A stretch of DNA of 64,000 bases from Ornatilinea sp. (GTDB taxonomy: Bacteria; Chloroflexota; Anaerolineae; Anaerolineales; Anaerolineaceae), in the NCBI GenBank assembly GCA_018433975.1, contig JAHDQE010000018.1, positions 43,720 to 107,719 of the forward strand, read 5' to 3'. Under the pieces are notes generated by a model that saw nothing but the letters and a program-made list of their open reading frames with translations, did not search any database and had not been told where the DNA came from. Shown here piece by piece: positions 17,005 through 25,848 of the stretch; position 1 is the stretch's first letter; each line of letters starts with the position of its first letter. The position numbers were made by a program, and so were the translations under genes.

Positions 17005-18105
17005 ATGGAAATGAAAATTGAACCTCGTACTTTGCTTGGGCCCGGGCCCAGCGGTGTTCACCCCCGTGTCCTTCAGGCATTGGGTTATCCCCTCATCGGG
17101 CATCTCGATCCCCAGTTCCTGGAGCTGATGAATAACGTGCAGGATATGCTGCGCTATGCCTTCCGCACCAAAAACCAGCTCACCATTCCGGTTTCCGGAA
17201 CCGGCAGCGCGGCCATGGAAGCGGCCGTGTGCAACTTTGTGGAGCCCGGCGACAGCGTTCTGATTTGCGTCAACGGCTACTTTGGCGAGCGCCTGTGCGA
17301 TATGGCCGGGCGCTACGGCGCGGAAGTCCGCCGCCTGGACCGCACCTGGGGCGAGGTGTTCACCCTGGATGAGGTTAAAGCCGCTTTGGAAGAAAAACCT
17401 GCCAAAATCGTGATGATGGTGCACGCCGAAACCTCCACTGGCGCACGCCAGCCTCTCGAAGGGATGTCGGAACTGGTCCATTCCTACGGCGGTTTGCTGT
17501 TGGTGGACTGCGTCACCAGTTTGGGCGGCGTCCCGCTCAAGGTGGATGATTGGGGCATCGACATCGCTTATTCCGGCACCCAGAAATGCCTCAGCGTTCC
17601 CCCCGGATTGGGACCGATCACGGTCAATTCCCGCGCTCAGGGCGTGCTCAACAGCCGAAGATCCAAGGTCCCCAATTGGTATCTCGATCTGACCATGGTT
17701 GGTAAATACTGGGGCAGCGAGCGCACCTACCACCACACCGCGCCGATCAGCATGAACTATGCGCTGTATGAAGGGCTGAAACTGCTTGTGGAAGAGGGGA
17801 TCGAAGCCCGCTGGGCGCGCCATCTGGCGAACGCCCAACAGCTCTGGGCAGGGCTGGAAAGCCTGGGCCTCAAGCTGGTGGTTCCCGAAGCCTATCGTCT
17901 GCCTTCACTGACCACCGTCTACATTCCGGAAGGCGTGGACGATGCCGCGGTGCGCGGTCGTCTGCTGAAAGACTATAACATCGAAATCGCCGGCGGCCTG
18001 GGAATCTTCAAGGGCAAAGCCTGGCGTATTGGCCTCATGGGCTATTCCTCCCAGCCGCAGAACGTCTTAATGCTCCTGGGCGCTTTAAAAGAAATCCTAG
18101 GCTAA
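17005..18105 (+). CDS. Class V PLP aminotransferase (serine/alanine-glyoxylate type), second copy
   Basis: A 366-aa homologue of the enzyme at 1034 but clearly not a recent duplicate. It starts with TLLGPGPSGVHP, has SGTGSAAMEAA for the PLP phosphate, DCVTSLGG for the cofactor Asp, and SGTQKCLSVPPG with Schiff-base Lys 194. It resembles bacterial alanine-glyoxylate/serine-pyruvate aminotransferases more than copy one. The upstream gap of 178 bp is the largest in the second half of the run and contains a 5-bp hairpin at 16900-16913, so a separate promoter is possible. It is the last gene of the long plus-strand run. Confidence 0.88.
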   Translation: MEMKIEPRTLLGPGPSGVHPRVLQALGYPLIGHLDPQFLELMNNVQDMLRYAFRTKNQLTIPVSGTGSAAMEAAVCNFVEPGDSVLICVNGYFGERLCDMAGRYGAEVRRLDRTWGEVFTLDEVKAALEEKPAKIVMMVHAETSTGARQPLEGMSELVHSYGGLLLVDCVTSLGGVPLKVDDWGIDIAYSGTQKCLSVPPGLGPITVNSRAQGVLNSRRSKVPNWYLDLTMVGKYWGSERTYHHTAPISMNYALYEGLKLLVEEGIEARWARHLANAQQLWAGLESLGLKLVVPEAYRLPSLTTVYIPEGVDDAAVRGRLLKDYNIEIAGGLGIFKGKAWRIGLMGYSSQPQNVLMLLGALKEILG

Positions 18106-18513
18106 TTCTGGATGTGATCTGAATGCATCCGGTTTTGGACGACATTCTCCTCCTTAAGAATTCCCTCTTGCCTACACGAGAGGGGATTTCCTTATCCGAT
18201 ATCGTCTAAAATGCATAACCTGGAAAAACCACAAAGCCTTTTTTGCCGATCTAAAAACAACCTGCAAGGGCGTTCCCACAGGAAGAAGTTGAAGCCAATC
18301 TGCCCAAAACGGAAGTGATGTTACAGGATCAACCAATGTGTCCTGCCCTTTGAGTTGGGATATTTTTTAAGGGCTGATTATTGTTCCCGGCCGGCACAGG
18401 TTAATCAACCTGTGCAATATCCTGGAAACGCATTCCGGTAAGGCGGATGAAATGGATTTTTACCTGTTGGATGGGTTTAGATGCAGCTCGCTGGTCTTAT
18501 TGAGGAGATTCTT
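18106..18513. other. 408-bp intergenic stretch with possible gene remnants
   Basis: No intact gene. A hairpin at 18161-18186 may end the upstream run, and a perfect 9-bp palindrome lies at 18394-18415. Two short coding-looking stretches lack starts: a frame ending at TGA 18351-18353, and one from 18371 reading GLIIVPGRHRLINL onward. They could be relics of a decayed gene, but no family could be named. Confidence 0.4.
18161..18186 (+). terminator. Weak terminator-like hairpin after the catabolic run
   Basis: An 8-bp stem with one G-U pair (TTCCCTCT 18161-18168 with AGAGGGGA 18179-18186) is followed by TTTCCTTAT. It lies 55 nt after the last gene of the run. The U-run is poor. Confidence 0.4.
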
Positions 18514-19485
18514 TTAAGTTTCTGCTTTTTTGGCCTGAATATTGAGGACAAGGTTGGCCGTAATAGAATCAACCATAAGAACGTCAATATAATTGCCTGT
18601 CAGGGCCGCATGAAGAATCTCCGCCTTCCGGCTATCGGCGACACAGGCAAGTACCATTTCTGTTCGGATGATATCCTCAAGATCTACCCCAATTGTCCTC
18701 GCATTAAGCTGCGGATGACATAGCTTTCCCATGTGGTCGATGTATCGGCAGCCAATGCTGCCTGCTGAATCCTTTTCCTTCAGAAAGGCTATATCGGATT
18801 CGGCCAGATACCCGGCCTGGTAAAGACAGCTGTACTTTGTTGGTGAAGCAAGGTTAATAAATAGCTTGTTGCAGTTTCGAGCGAGATTCAAAATCTGATT
18901 GATCTTTGTATCATGCAGCAGGATGTCTGCGATAATTGCATTATCCACCACAATCGGACACGGTAGTGTATAAGCATTTTCTGTCCCCAAGCGGATCGAG
19001 ATATTATTGATGATCTCCATCGCATAACTGCGTATCGTTGCACTGTCAATATTTCCCATTAACTGGACGATTTTAACATTGGGGAAGGAAAGTAAAGGAA
19101 AGTTTTTTACCAATTCAAATAAGGTGTGACCCCATGCTACCCCTATACAGTCATCTGGAGAGATGAAGCGGGCTGCGAACAGGGCGCTTTCACGCACTGT
19201 CGCCTGAAGAATGAGCTTTTCATCACCCGGAGTGACGGACACGACTTTGACAGCTTGCAGAGAGAAATTCTCCATTAATGAATGCTCAATTTCTCCTGTA
19301 TCTGCTAATGCATCATCAATGAAAATTTTTACCAACCCATAATCTTTTGCGTCAGAAAGCATTCGGGAAACAGTTGGCCGCGACACACCAATAAACTTGG
19401 CTATTTCAGCCTGCGTAAAGTTGTCCTCATAGTAAAGTCTTGCGACGTCAATTAGTTGTTTTCTTTCTTTACTGCTTATCACCAC
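18514..19485 (-). CDS. SorC/DeoR-family sugar-binding transcriptional regulator
   Basis: A 323-aa SorC-type regulator. The N-terminal helix-turn-helix is at about residues 20-45 (FTQAEIAKFIGVSRPTVSRML). The large C-terminal domain resembles the phosphosugar-binding NagB-like fold, with conserved GVAWGHTLFELV and QLMGNI segments. The GTG start at 19485 is supported by GGAGGG (complement of 19493-19498) 7 nt away. The gene lies downstream of the deoC terminator on the same strand, so it has its own promoter. It is the obvious candidate to control the divergent deoC/aldolase and SDR/kinase transcripts through the palindrome at 21400-21431, with a phosphorylated sugar as effector. Confidence 0.88.
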   Translation of the reverse strand: MVISSKERKQLIDVARLYYEDNFTQAEIAKFIGVSRPTVSRMLSDAKDYGLVKIFIDDALADTGEIEHSLMENFSLQAVKVVSVTPGDEKLILQATVRESALFAARFISPDDCIGVAWGHTLFELVKNFPLLSFPNVKIVQLMGNIDSATIRSYAMEIINNISIRLGTENAYTLPCPIVVDNAIIADILLHDTKINQILNLARNCNKLFINLASPTKYSCLYQAGYLAESDIAFLKEKDSAGSIGCRYIDHMGKLCHPQLNARTIGVDLEDIIRTEMVLACVADSRKAEILHAALTGNYIDVLMVDSITANLVLNIQAKKAET

Positions 19486-19595
19486 ATCCTATCCCTCCAT
19501 GCTTCGGAATACACTAATATTATTATAATCAAAAAGAAGGATTAATATTAAGCGTGAACAATTGTAAAAAATGAGAATTTTCTTTAACATCAAAA

Positions 19596-19626
19596 ACTTC
19601 CCTTTCGACAGAGTAGAAAGGGAAGT
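19596..19626 (-). terminator. Rho-independent terminator of the deoC transcript
   Basis: On the minus strand, 17 nt past the deoC stop, an 11-bp perfect stem (19626-19616 with 19606-19596, 9-nt loop) is followed by TTTTTG. Confidence 0.85.
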
Positions 19627-19643
19627 AAACCATCCGTCAGAAA

Positions 19644-20300
19644 CTATTCGGCAGCTTCGATGATCGCTATTCCAGCACTTGCGCCTATTCTTGTTGCGCC
19701 TGCTTCAATCATTCGAATGGTATCCTCATAGGTTCGGATGCCACCGGCTGCTTTTACCTGCATATCTTTGGCGATCGATGCTTTCATGAGTGCAACATCT
19801 TCTGCGGTTGCACCGCCGCTTCCAAACCCCGTGGATGTCTTGACGAAGTCCGCGCCGGCCTTGGTGGCGGCCTGGCAGGCAGCTACTTTCTCGTCCTGCG
19901 TGAGGTAGCAGGCCTCAATAATGACCTTGACAAGGACACCATTTGCCGCATCTACTACGGCCTTAATGTCTTTAAAGACAGTCTCCGTATCTCCTGCTTT
20001 AAGAGCGCCAATATTTATCACCATATCCACTTCTGTAGCGCCATTGGCAATTGCGTTCCTGGTTTCAAAAGCTTTTGTTTCTGAGGTGTTTGCACCAAGC
20101 GGAAAGCCAATAACCGTGCAGACTTTAACGTCAGAACCGGAAAGGAGTTCCGCACACAATGGCACATAGTATGGATTTACACAAACGGATGCGAAATGGT
20201 TCTCTTTGGCTTCTGCGCATAATTTTTTAATTTGATCAGGCGTCGCGACTGCCTTCAATAGTGTATGATCGATTAACCTTGCTATTTCAATTTTCTTCAT
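19644..20300 (-). CDS. deoC: Deoxyribose-phosphate aldolase
   Basis: Class I aldolase that splits 2-deoxyribose 5-phosphate to glyceraldehyde 3-phosphate and acetaldehyde; 218 aa, normal for bacterial DeoC. It starts [15 protein letters not shown]. The proton-relay Asp is in VDMVINIG (Asp92), the Schiff-base Lys is K154 in [10 protein letters not shown], and the second conserved Lys is in VKAAGGI. The ATG at 20300 has AAAGGA 8 nt upstream; an upstream in-frame Met would lie inside the leader. It is 34 bp downstream of the DapA-like gene and shares its transcript. In this context it may act on a different deoxy or non-deoxy sugar phosphate generated by the kinase. Confidence 0.93.
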   Translation of the reverse strand: MKKIEIARLIDHTLLKAVATPDQIKKLCAEAKENHFASVCVNPYYVPLCAELLSGSDVKVCTVIGFPLGANTSETKAFETRNAIANGATEVDMVINIGALKAGDTETVFKDIKAVVDAANGVLVKVIIEACYLTQDEKVAACQAATKAGADFVKTSTGFGSGGATAEDVALMKASIAKDMQVKAAGGIRTYEDTIRMIEAGATRIGASAGIAIIEAAE

Positions 20301-20334
20301 GTTTAAATCCTTTCGAATGTATACTACAATCATA

Positions 20335-21237
20335 TCAGAGGAGACCTTCATTGTTAAGGATGCTAGAGATAGTATCCTTCTCTTTTTGATTCAGGCCGGT
20401 TAAGGGCTGTTTTACCACACCGAGTGGAATACCTACCAGTTCGCCTACATATTTGTATGCGGCCATGAAAGGCCCGATCTTCAAGGCCCCTCTTACTCGT
20501 AACACCTTGCTTTGTAACTTGTTGGCGGTCTCCCAGTCCTGGGCTGAACAGGCTGCACATAAATCAATGATCAATTCGGGAAAGACGACTGAAACCAGTG
20601 ATATGACACCTATGCCGCCAAGCATCATTATTGGCATGATGAGTGCGTCGCTGCCTGCCATAAGTTCCAGATGACGGTGATCTTCTAGTTCTCCAAGAAG
20701 CGTAAGTAGTTCAATGATATTCTGTGTGCTGTCTTTATAGCCTATAAATCTGGGGTTTTGATTAAAGAGTTTCGCTACGAAATTCGGAGTTAATTTATTG
20801 CCGGTTTCGGGTGCGTTGTAAATAAATACAGGTATCTCAACAGATTCGATGACTTCCATGTAGTGGGAATATAATCCGTCTCCCTGGAATTTGTAGACAA
20901 TGGGGGGTGTATTGGCAATTGCATCCATGCCCATATCCTGGTACTCTCGCGCAATTCGGACCGCTTCAGTGGTGGAATTTGCAATGATATTGCCAATAAT
21001 TGGGGCCTTGCCCTCTGAAGCCTTGCGGACAATAGAAGCAGACAAGCGGCGGTCGGCTTCATCCATCATTAGCGCTTCGCTGGCCAGCCCATTGACAAAA
21101 AAGCCTGTAATGCCTTTTTCGATCATGAACTCAATCTCGTTCCTAAGTAAATCAGGCTCCAATCTTCCCTCCGCAGAGAATGGAGTGATAACCTCGGAGG
21201 ACGCACCATGAAACAGGGGGTTTTTACTGGTAACCAT
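20335..21237 (-). CDS. Dihydrodipicolinate synthase/KDG-aldolase family protein
   Basis: A 300-aa class I aldolase/lyase TIM barrel, only distantly related to the one at 15939. Catalytic Tyr is Y140 (FIYNAPETG) and Schiff-base Lys is K168 (IGYKDSTQN). The substrate-carboxylate loop is [10 protein letters not shown]. The AAAGGAG upstream of the ATG at 21237 is strong. It is the first gene of the minus-strand transcript with deoC. With an SDR and an FGGY kinase on the other side of the shared promoter region, it probably cleaves a 2-oxo sugar acid; lysine biosynthesis is unlikely in this setting. Confidence 0.87.
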   Translation of the reverse strand: MVTSKNPLFHGASSEVITPFSAEGRLEPDLLRNEIEFMIEKGITGFFVNGLASEALMMDEADRRLSASIVRKASEGKAPIIGNIIANSTTEAVRIAREYQDMGMDAIANTPPIVYKFQGDGLYSHYMEVIESVEIPVFIYNAPETGNKLTPNFVAKLFNQNPRFIGYKDSTQNIIELLTLLGELEDHRHLELMAGSDALIMPIMMLGGIGVISLVSVVFPELIIDLCAACSAQDWETANKLQSKVLRVRGALKIGPFMAAYKYVGELVGIPLGVVKQPLTGLNQKEKDTISSILNNEGLL

Positions 21238-21399
21238 AGAATCTCTCCTTTCGATTATGGAAATCTTTAGCTGTAGCGCGAAGTGCTTGCCGCGAAAACA
21301 TATGTAAATTTTTAAACACAAGTAAAATAATATCCATTTTCACAACTGATTTTTGTTATTATTTCAGGTTTTTATCTAAAAACGCGGCGATATTCTTTA

Positions 21400-21431
21400 C
21401 ATTTGCTTATTGACAAACTTATGTTCAAATG
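21400..21431. promoter_or_regulatory. Candidate SorC-type operator (interrupted palindrome)
   Basis: Arms CATTTGCTTAT (21400-21410) and ATGTTCAAATG (21421-21431) match as an inverted repeat at 8 of 11 positions, with the outer six bases perfect. The spacer of 10 bp puts the arms two helical turns apart. It covers the -35 box of the promoter, the position expected for a repressor site. Confidence 0.5.
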
Positions 21432-21438
21432 CTATTAT
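21410..21438 (+). promoter_or_regulatory. Sigma-70 promoter for the SDR-kinase operon
   Basis: TTGACA at 21410-21415 and TATTAT at 21433-21438 are separated by exactly 17 bp. TATAAT at 21436-21441 is an alternative -10 with 20-bp spacing. Predicted start is near 21445, giving a leader of about 210 nt. Confidence 0.75.
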
Positions 21439-21655
21439 AATGTCGAGCTTATCAAAACGCAAGTATGAAAATTTCTAATAATACCCAACTCAAAAATATC
21501 CCCTGATGATGAGTGAGTGAATATCCGGAATCTTTTATTGGTTTTTTAGGTTGCTGTTGCATGGGAGTAAATCATGTGAATAGTAAATTTCTTCCTTTGT
21601 CCAGAGAGAAGTTGGCAATACGAAGAACAAAATCCATTAAGGAGGAATGAAAGAA

Positions 21656-22441
21656 ATGGCGAGATCTGATAAACCGGTTATCGCAGTGACTGGAGGGGGG
21701 CAAGGTATTGGACGGGGTATTTTAATTTACTTTGCCGAGCGTGGATATGACGTGGCTGTTCTCGATATTGATATCAAAACTGCCCAGGATGTAGCAAAGG
21801 AATGCACCGATCTGGGTGCTGAATCGCTTGCTATTGAATGTGATGTAACGAAATGGGAAAGTGTTGATGCTGCTTATCAAAGAATCGCCGAGCATTTTGG
21901 GAGATTAGATGTTCAGGTAAATAATGCGGGAATTTTTCGCCGTGAGCGGATAATGGATTCTACTCCGGAAGTGGTGGAGGCGCTTATCAATGTAAATCTT
22001 CATGGCGTGATCAATTCATCTCGAGCCGCACTGAAGATCATGAAGGATCAGGGAGCCGGAAGCATCATAAATGCCAACTCAATCCTTGGTTTTTTCCCGG
22101 ATCACGGTCTTGGAGTTTATGGCGCCACGAAGGCCGGCGTAAATATTCTCACCAGAGTACTTGCTTCAGAATGTGCTCCTTATGGCATCAGAGTAAACGC
22201 TTATGCTCCTTCGGTTACAGATACTGCAATGGTTCATCACATTATCGAGCAGAGACCTGAAGCGAAACTAAACCAGATTCCCATGCGCGAATTTGGAAAC
22301 GTGGAACAGATAGCTAAAATCTGTTGGTTTTTTGCTACTGACCAATCCGAATATACGACTGGAGCGAGTATTCCATGTGATGGCGGTGCCTGGGCGGTCC
22401 AACGCCCATTTGAATCCTGGAAGGCTGCAGGGAAACTTTGA
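21656..22441 (+). CDS. SDR family oxidoreductase (polyol/sugar dehydrogenase-like)
   Basis: A classical SDR, 261 aa, with complete active site: TGGGQGIG (12-19), NNAG (89-92), Asn-Ser in NANSILG, and Y155-G-A-T-K159. ATG 21656 is chosen over ATG 21647 because GGAGG at 21641-21645 is 10 nt away from the former but only 1 nt from the latter. Codon use and composition are more AT-rich than in region 1. It is followed after 27 bp by an FGGY kinase, so the likely step is oxidation of a polyol or sugar to a ketose before phosphorylation. Confidence 0.87.
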   Translation: MARSDKPVIAVTGGGQGIGRGILIYFAERGYDVAVLDIDIKTAQDVAKECTDLGAESLAIECDVTKWESVDAAYQRIAEHFGRLDVQVNNAGIFRRERIMDSTPEVVEALINVNLHGVINSSRAALKIMKDQGAGSIINANSILGFFPDHGLGVYGATKAGVNILTRVLASECAPYGIRVNAYAPSVTDTAMVHHIIEQRPEAKLNQIPMREFGNVEQIAKICWFFATDQSEYTTGASIPCDGGAWAVQRPFESWKAAGKL

Positions 22442-22468
22442 TCGTCTTATAAAAAAGGAGAATCTCAA

Positions 22469-24013
22469 ATGAAGAAGGGTTATATAATCGGAATCGACTC
22501 GGGGACATCGATGGTGAAGGCCGCTCTTTTCGACATGGAGGGGAATGAGGTTTTTGTTGCCGGCAGGTCAACACCAGTTGAGGAACCCCATTTTGGTTGG
22601 TCCGAGTTTAATCTCGACACAGATTGGCTCGAGGTTGCCGGCGTGATTCGTGACCTGTTCGAAAAAAGCGGTATTGATAAATCCGAAGTCCTGGCGGTGG
22701 GTTTGGGGGGTAAAGGGGTCGGGGTATGTTTCCTCGATAAAGACAAGAAACCCTGCCGGAATGGCATTCTCTGGAATGACGCCCGTTGTGCGGATATGAC
22801 CAACGAATGGATCAATTCCGGGAAAATGGCCGAAATTTTTGCTCAAACCGGCAACTGGTTAATGACAGGTGACGTAGGTATCCTCTTGCCCTGGATGAAA
22901 GAGCATGAACCCGAAATCCTTGCGAAGACCAAATACTTCTGCCTGAATACGAACTGGATATCATTAAACCTCACGGGTGAGTTTAATGCGAATGCCACGG
23001 ATATGTATTCGCAAGTTGATGAAACACGTCAATACAGTGATAAGGTGATGGAAATCGAGGGTATCCTGGATCTCAAAGATAAATTCTTGCCGCTTAATAA
23101 CCCCTGGGACGTTGGTGGATATATCACGAAATCTGCTGCTGAACAAACCGGTTTGGCGGAAGGAACTCCTGTTGCCAGTATCGGTTGGGATGTGGTTTGT
23201 TGTAGTGCCGGGGTTGGCGCTGTTGCGGATGGTTCTGCGAATATCATTCTTGGAACTTCTGGCGTTATCATGCTGACGATGCCCCAATCTGCTCGTTCGC
23301 CAATGTTGGGCTGCCAGACGATCCACAGCGTACCCGGAAAGTGGCAGCAACTTGTTGCCCCTCTTACCGGCACACCCAATACGGACTGGTTCAATAAGAA
23401 TTTCACCTTTGCGGATAAAGTGCAGGCAGAAAAAGAAGGGCGCAGCATTTATGCTCTCTTTGATGAAGCCATAGCGGCAGTCCCGTCTGGATGTAATGGG
23501 ACGATTTATCATCCTTATATGAACGCTGCCGGCGAGCGTGCTCCGTTCACAAATACTGCTGCGCGGGGTAATTTCTTTGGGTTGAATCTTCACAGCAGCC
23601 GCCACGTGATGATGCGGGCTGTTTATGAAGGTATGGCGTTTTCAAATAAGCATTGTCTGGATGCTTACACCTATCCGGTAAGTGATATCCGTTTATCCGG
23701 CGGAGGGAGTAAGAGCGCAGTATGGTGCCAGATCTTTGCGGACATCTGTAATGCTCCTATCAGCTTACCTTCAGGAACCGAATTTGGCGCGAAAGGTGTC
23801 GCTTGGAATGCTGCCTGGGCAGCGGGTTACTTCAACTCCTGGGAAGAAGCATCGGATGTTTTCTGCAAGGTGACTCGTGTATATGAACCAAACAAAGAGA
23901 CCGCGAAGATTTATGCCGATTTGTATGAAGTCTATAAAGAAATCCCATACGCGCTCTTCCCCGCCTGGGACAGGCGGAAGGCATTCCTTGAGAAGTATGG
24001 CTTCGAAGGTTAA
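22469..24013 (+). CDS. FGGY-family carbohydrate kinase
   Basis: ATP-dependent sugar/polyol kinase, 514 aa. The N-terminal phosphate-1 motif is GIDSGTSMVKAALFD (about 8-22), and GVGLGGKGVGVCF-type and WNDAR segments follow. The adenosine-side motif is LSGGGSKSAVWCQI, and the C-terminal domain contains GAKGVAWNAAWAAG. AAAAAGGAG precedes ATG 22469. It is similar in outline to erythritol/L-xylulose-type kinases. Pairing with a SorC-family regulator and an SDR recalls erythritol-type polyol loci, and a SorC-FGGY-aldolase set also recalls lsr loci, but no transporter of either type is present. Confidence 0.88.
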   Translation: MKKGYIIGIDSGTSMVKAALFDMEGNEVFVAGRSTPVEEPHFGWSEFNLDTDWLEVAGVIRDLFEKSGIDKSEVLAVGLGGKGVGVCFLDKDKKPCRNGILWNDARCADMTNEWINSGKMAEIFAQTGNWLMTGDVGILLPWMKEHEPEILAKTKYFCLNTNWISLNLTGEFNANATDMYSQVDETRQYSDKVMEIEGILDLKDKFLPLNNPWDVGGYITKSAAEQTGLAEGTPVASIGWDVVCCSAGVGAVADGSANIILGTSGVIMLTMPQSARSPMLGCQTIHSVPGKWQQLVAPLTGTPNTDWFNKNFTFADKVQAEKEGRSIYALFDEAIAAVPSGCNGTIYHPYMNAAGERAPFTNTAARGNFFGLNLHSSRHVMMRAVYEGMAFSNKHCLDAYTYPVSDIRLSGGGSKSAVWCQIFADICNAPISLPSGTEFGAKGVAWNAAWAAGYFNSWEEASDVFCKVTRVYEPNKETAKIYADLYEVYKEIPYALFPAWDRRKAFLEKYGFEG

Positions 24014-24062
24014 TTCAAACCGAGCATTGCCTCCATTCATTTCTAACCGTTAATTAATGCGA

Positions 24063-24100
24063 GACAACCTCCTGTAAAAAATCTTTTACGGGAGGTTGTC
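24063..24100 (+). terminator. Terminator of the SDR-kinase operon
   Basis: A long hairpin, 17 bp with one wobble (GACAACCTCCTGTAAAA at 24063-24079 with 24084-24100), starts 49 nt after the kinase stop. The tail is GCTTTCC. The stem is very stable though the U-run is short. Confidence 0.65.
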
Positions 24101-24229
24101 GCTTTCCATATTCGCAAATGAAAGAGAGGAAATAAAACCATGCCTTTCTCGGTTTGGTAAGTTGAAGAACCGGAAAAAGGCACAGTGATTCTTCCCGGTT
24201 TGCCGGTAGGTGTAACCCAACGCCGGGAT

Positions 24230-24661
24230 TTACGGTTTGCTTTGTTCCCCGGGATCGGATGCCTGGAACAGCGTGATCTGCATCCCGTCGGGGTCCTGGA
24301 GCCGCGCGTTATAATCTCCCCACGGCATCAGGACGGGCGGGTGGACCAGCGTTGCCCCATGGGCGAGCAGTCGCTCGATGGCGGCCTCCAGGTCCGGCAC
24401 CTGAAGCGCGAACCGGACTGTCCCGCTGACGCGATTCCCCACTTCGATCCGGTCAATCGTTTCTGCCTGGGCTTCGTCGAAGATCTCCAGGGCAGCCTTC
24501 CCCATATCGAGGACGAGCGCCTGGCCCTGGCCGTTATCCCAGATTGCGGACGGTTCAATTCCAAGCCCGTCACAGTAGAATTTCACCAGCCGTTCATAAT
24601 CGCCTGTGGTGAGGGCGACGCGCAGTTCGTGGACAGGCTGTTTTGGATTTGGCGTAGTCAT
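24230..24661 (-). CDS. VOC family protein (glyoxalase/bleomycin-resistance fold)
   Basis: A 143-aa protein with the paired beta-alpha-beta-beta-beta units of the vicinal-oxygen-chelate fold. It starts with HELRVALTTGDYERLVKFYCDGLG, which carries a His metal ligand, and ends with the typical LQDPDGMQITLFQ strand. The length is that of a single-domain dimeric VOC protein (glyoxalase I-like, fosfomycin-resistance-like or dioxygenase-like), and the substrate cannot be inferred. AAGGAG lies 12 nt upstream of the ATG at 24661. It probably stands alone, 81 bp downstream of the acetyltransferase gene on the same strand. Confidence 0.82.
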   Translation of the reverse strand: MTTPNPKQPVHELRVALTTGDYERLVKFYCDGLGIEPSAIWDNGQGQALVLDMGKAALEIFDEAQAETIDRIEVGNRVSGTVRFALQVPDLEAAIERLLAHGATLVHPPVLMPWGDYNARLQDPDGMQITLFQASDPGEQSKP

Positions 24662-24742
24662 GGTTAAGAGGTGCTCCTTTCTAACTTGCTGCCGGTGCCG
24701 GCTCCCGAGGATGTGAAATTCTGCTCCGCTGCCGCTTTCCGT

Positions 24743-25750
24743 TTACTCTTTGGTGACGGTTGCCCGCATCACATAGCGGTCCACCGCGCCGAAGCGGTAC
24801 TTGTAGTCCTCATCCCCGCGCATGAAATCCAGCGCTTCGTACCCGTTCTCGATTGCCCACTGGATCAGGTAGCTGAGCAGCACCCAGCCGGGCGAGTAGT
24901 AGCCATCCGCGTAGTTCAGGCCGGAGTTGTAGATCCACAGCCGGTTGAGATAGTTAAAGCTCAGATAGCCCGCGGATTTATGCCCGTCCACTTCCAGAAA
25001 AGCCAGGCTCAGGCAGCCCTGCTCCAGCGAACAGCGCGCCATGCGGTGCATCTGGTCTTCCATCGCTTCCGTCAGGAAAGCGTCTTTGTCTTCTTCCTGC
25101 CGCATCAACGCCATAAAATCATCCATCTCCCGGTCCAGGGCTTCCGGGTCACAGACCTGATACCAGCGCACCGGCACCTCGGCACCTTCGGCCCGGCGCA
25201 GCTTGCGGCGGATCTCGTGGCGCTGTTTCTTGTCGATCCCGGCCAGATATTCCTCCCAGTCTCCCGGCAGGGAGATGAAAGGCGCGTGCTGCTCCACGTT
25301 CTGGGTGTAGTGCCATCCCATTTGCTCCACAACCGTTTTCAGCGCGGGCAGAGTGGAGGAGGAATCGAGGAAATTGTACAGGTCCAGCGCCTCCCATTCG
25401 AGCTTCTCCGCCAGGAAAGGCAGCAGAGCCTCAAGGAAAGCGTTCAGGTCTGCCGGACGCACCAGCAGATCGAGATAGTCCGAAATTTCGATACTGCCCA
25501 GCAGCAGCAAGGCCCGGCGGTTTTGCCACTCGGCAGAGAACAGCGGCGCGATCCCCACCAGACGCCCGTCTTCGCGGGCCGTCACCAGGGCCAGTTCGGC
25601 CTCCGACCATTCTCCGCCTCCCCGTGTTTCCCACCATACCTGTAAATATTCGTGCCGTAAGAAAGGCACATGTGCTGCGGTTTCGTCCAGCAGGGCGTTC
25701 CATTCCTCCCTGATTTCGTCGGGAAATGTTGTGTGTAGTGTTAACTCCAT
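24743..25750 (-). CDS. GNAT/FemAB-like acyltransferase (BioF2-like domain)
   Basis: A 335-aa protein with two GNAT-like halves, the pattern of FemAB/BioF2-like acyltransferases. The N-terminal half contains ALVTAREDGRLVGIAPLF. The C-terminal half carries KSAGYLSFNYLNRLWIYNSG and LLSYLIQWAIENGYEALDF, followed by RGDEDYKYRFGA. The latter signature is shared with the uncharacterised acetyltransferases found near exopolysaccharide or cell-wall genes. There is no signal peptide. The ATG at 25750 has AGGAG 5 nt upstream. The acceptor is unknown; aminoacyl or acyl transfer to a cell-envelope precursor is a reasonable guess. Confidence 0.8.
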   Translation of the reverse strand: MELTLHTTFPDEIREEWNALLDETAAHVPFLRHEYLQVWWETRGGGEWSEAELALVTAREDGRLVGIAPLFSAEWQNRRALLLLGSIEISDYLDLLVRPADLNAFLEALLPFLAEKLEWEALDLYNFLDSSSTLPALKTVVEQMGWHYTQNVEQHAPFISLPGDWEEYLAGIDKKQRHEIRRKLRRAEGAEVPVRWYQVCDPEALDREMDDFMALMRQEEDKDAFLTEAMEDQMHRMARCSLEQGCLSLAFLEVDGHKSAGYLSFNYLNRLWIYNSGLNYADGYYSPGWVLLSYLIQWAIENGYEALDFMRGDEDYKYRFGAVDRYVMRATVTKE

Positions 25751-25848
25751 CTTGCTCCTGGTTGTTCTTTGGGTTTGTTCCCGTCCATTATACCCGCATC
25801 CCCGCCGGGCCGCGTTCCGCCGTCAAACCTCTGCGGGAGCGTGGATAT

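Larger units (their letters stand above)
21238..21655. other. Divergent regulatory region between aldolase and SDR genes
   Basis: A 418-bp AT-rich region between divergent operons. It contains the plus-strand promoter (21410-21438), the palindrome overlapping it (21400-21431) and a roughly 200-nt leader before the SDR gene. No convincing minus-strand -35/-10 pair was found by eye. Confidence 0.6.
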
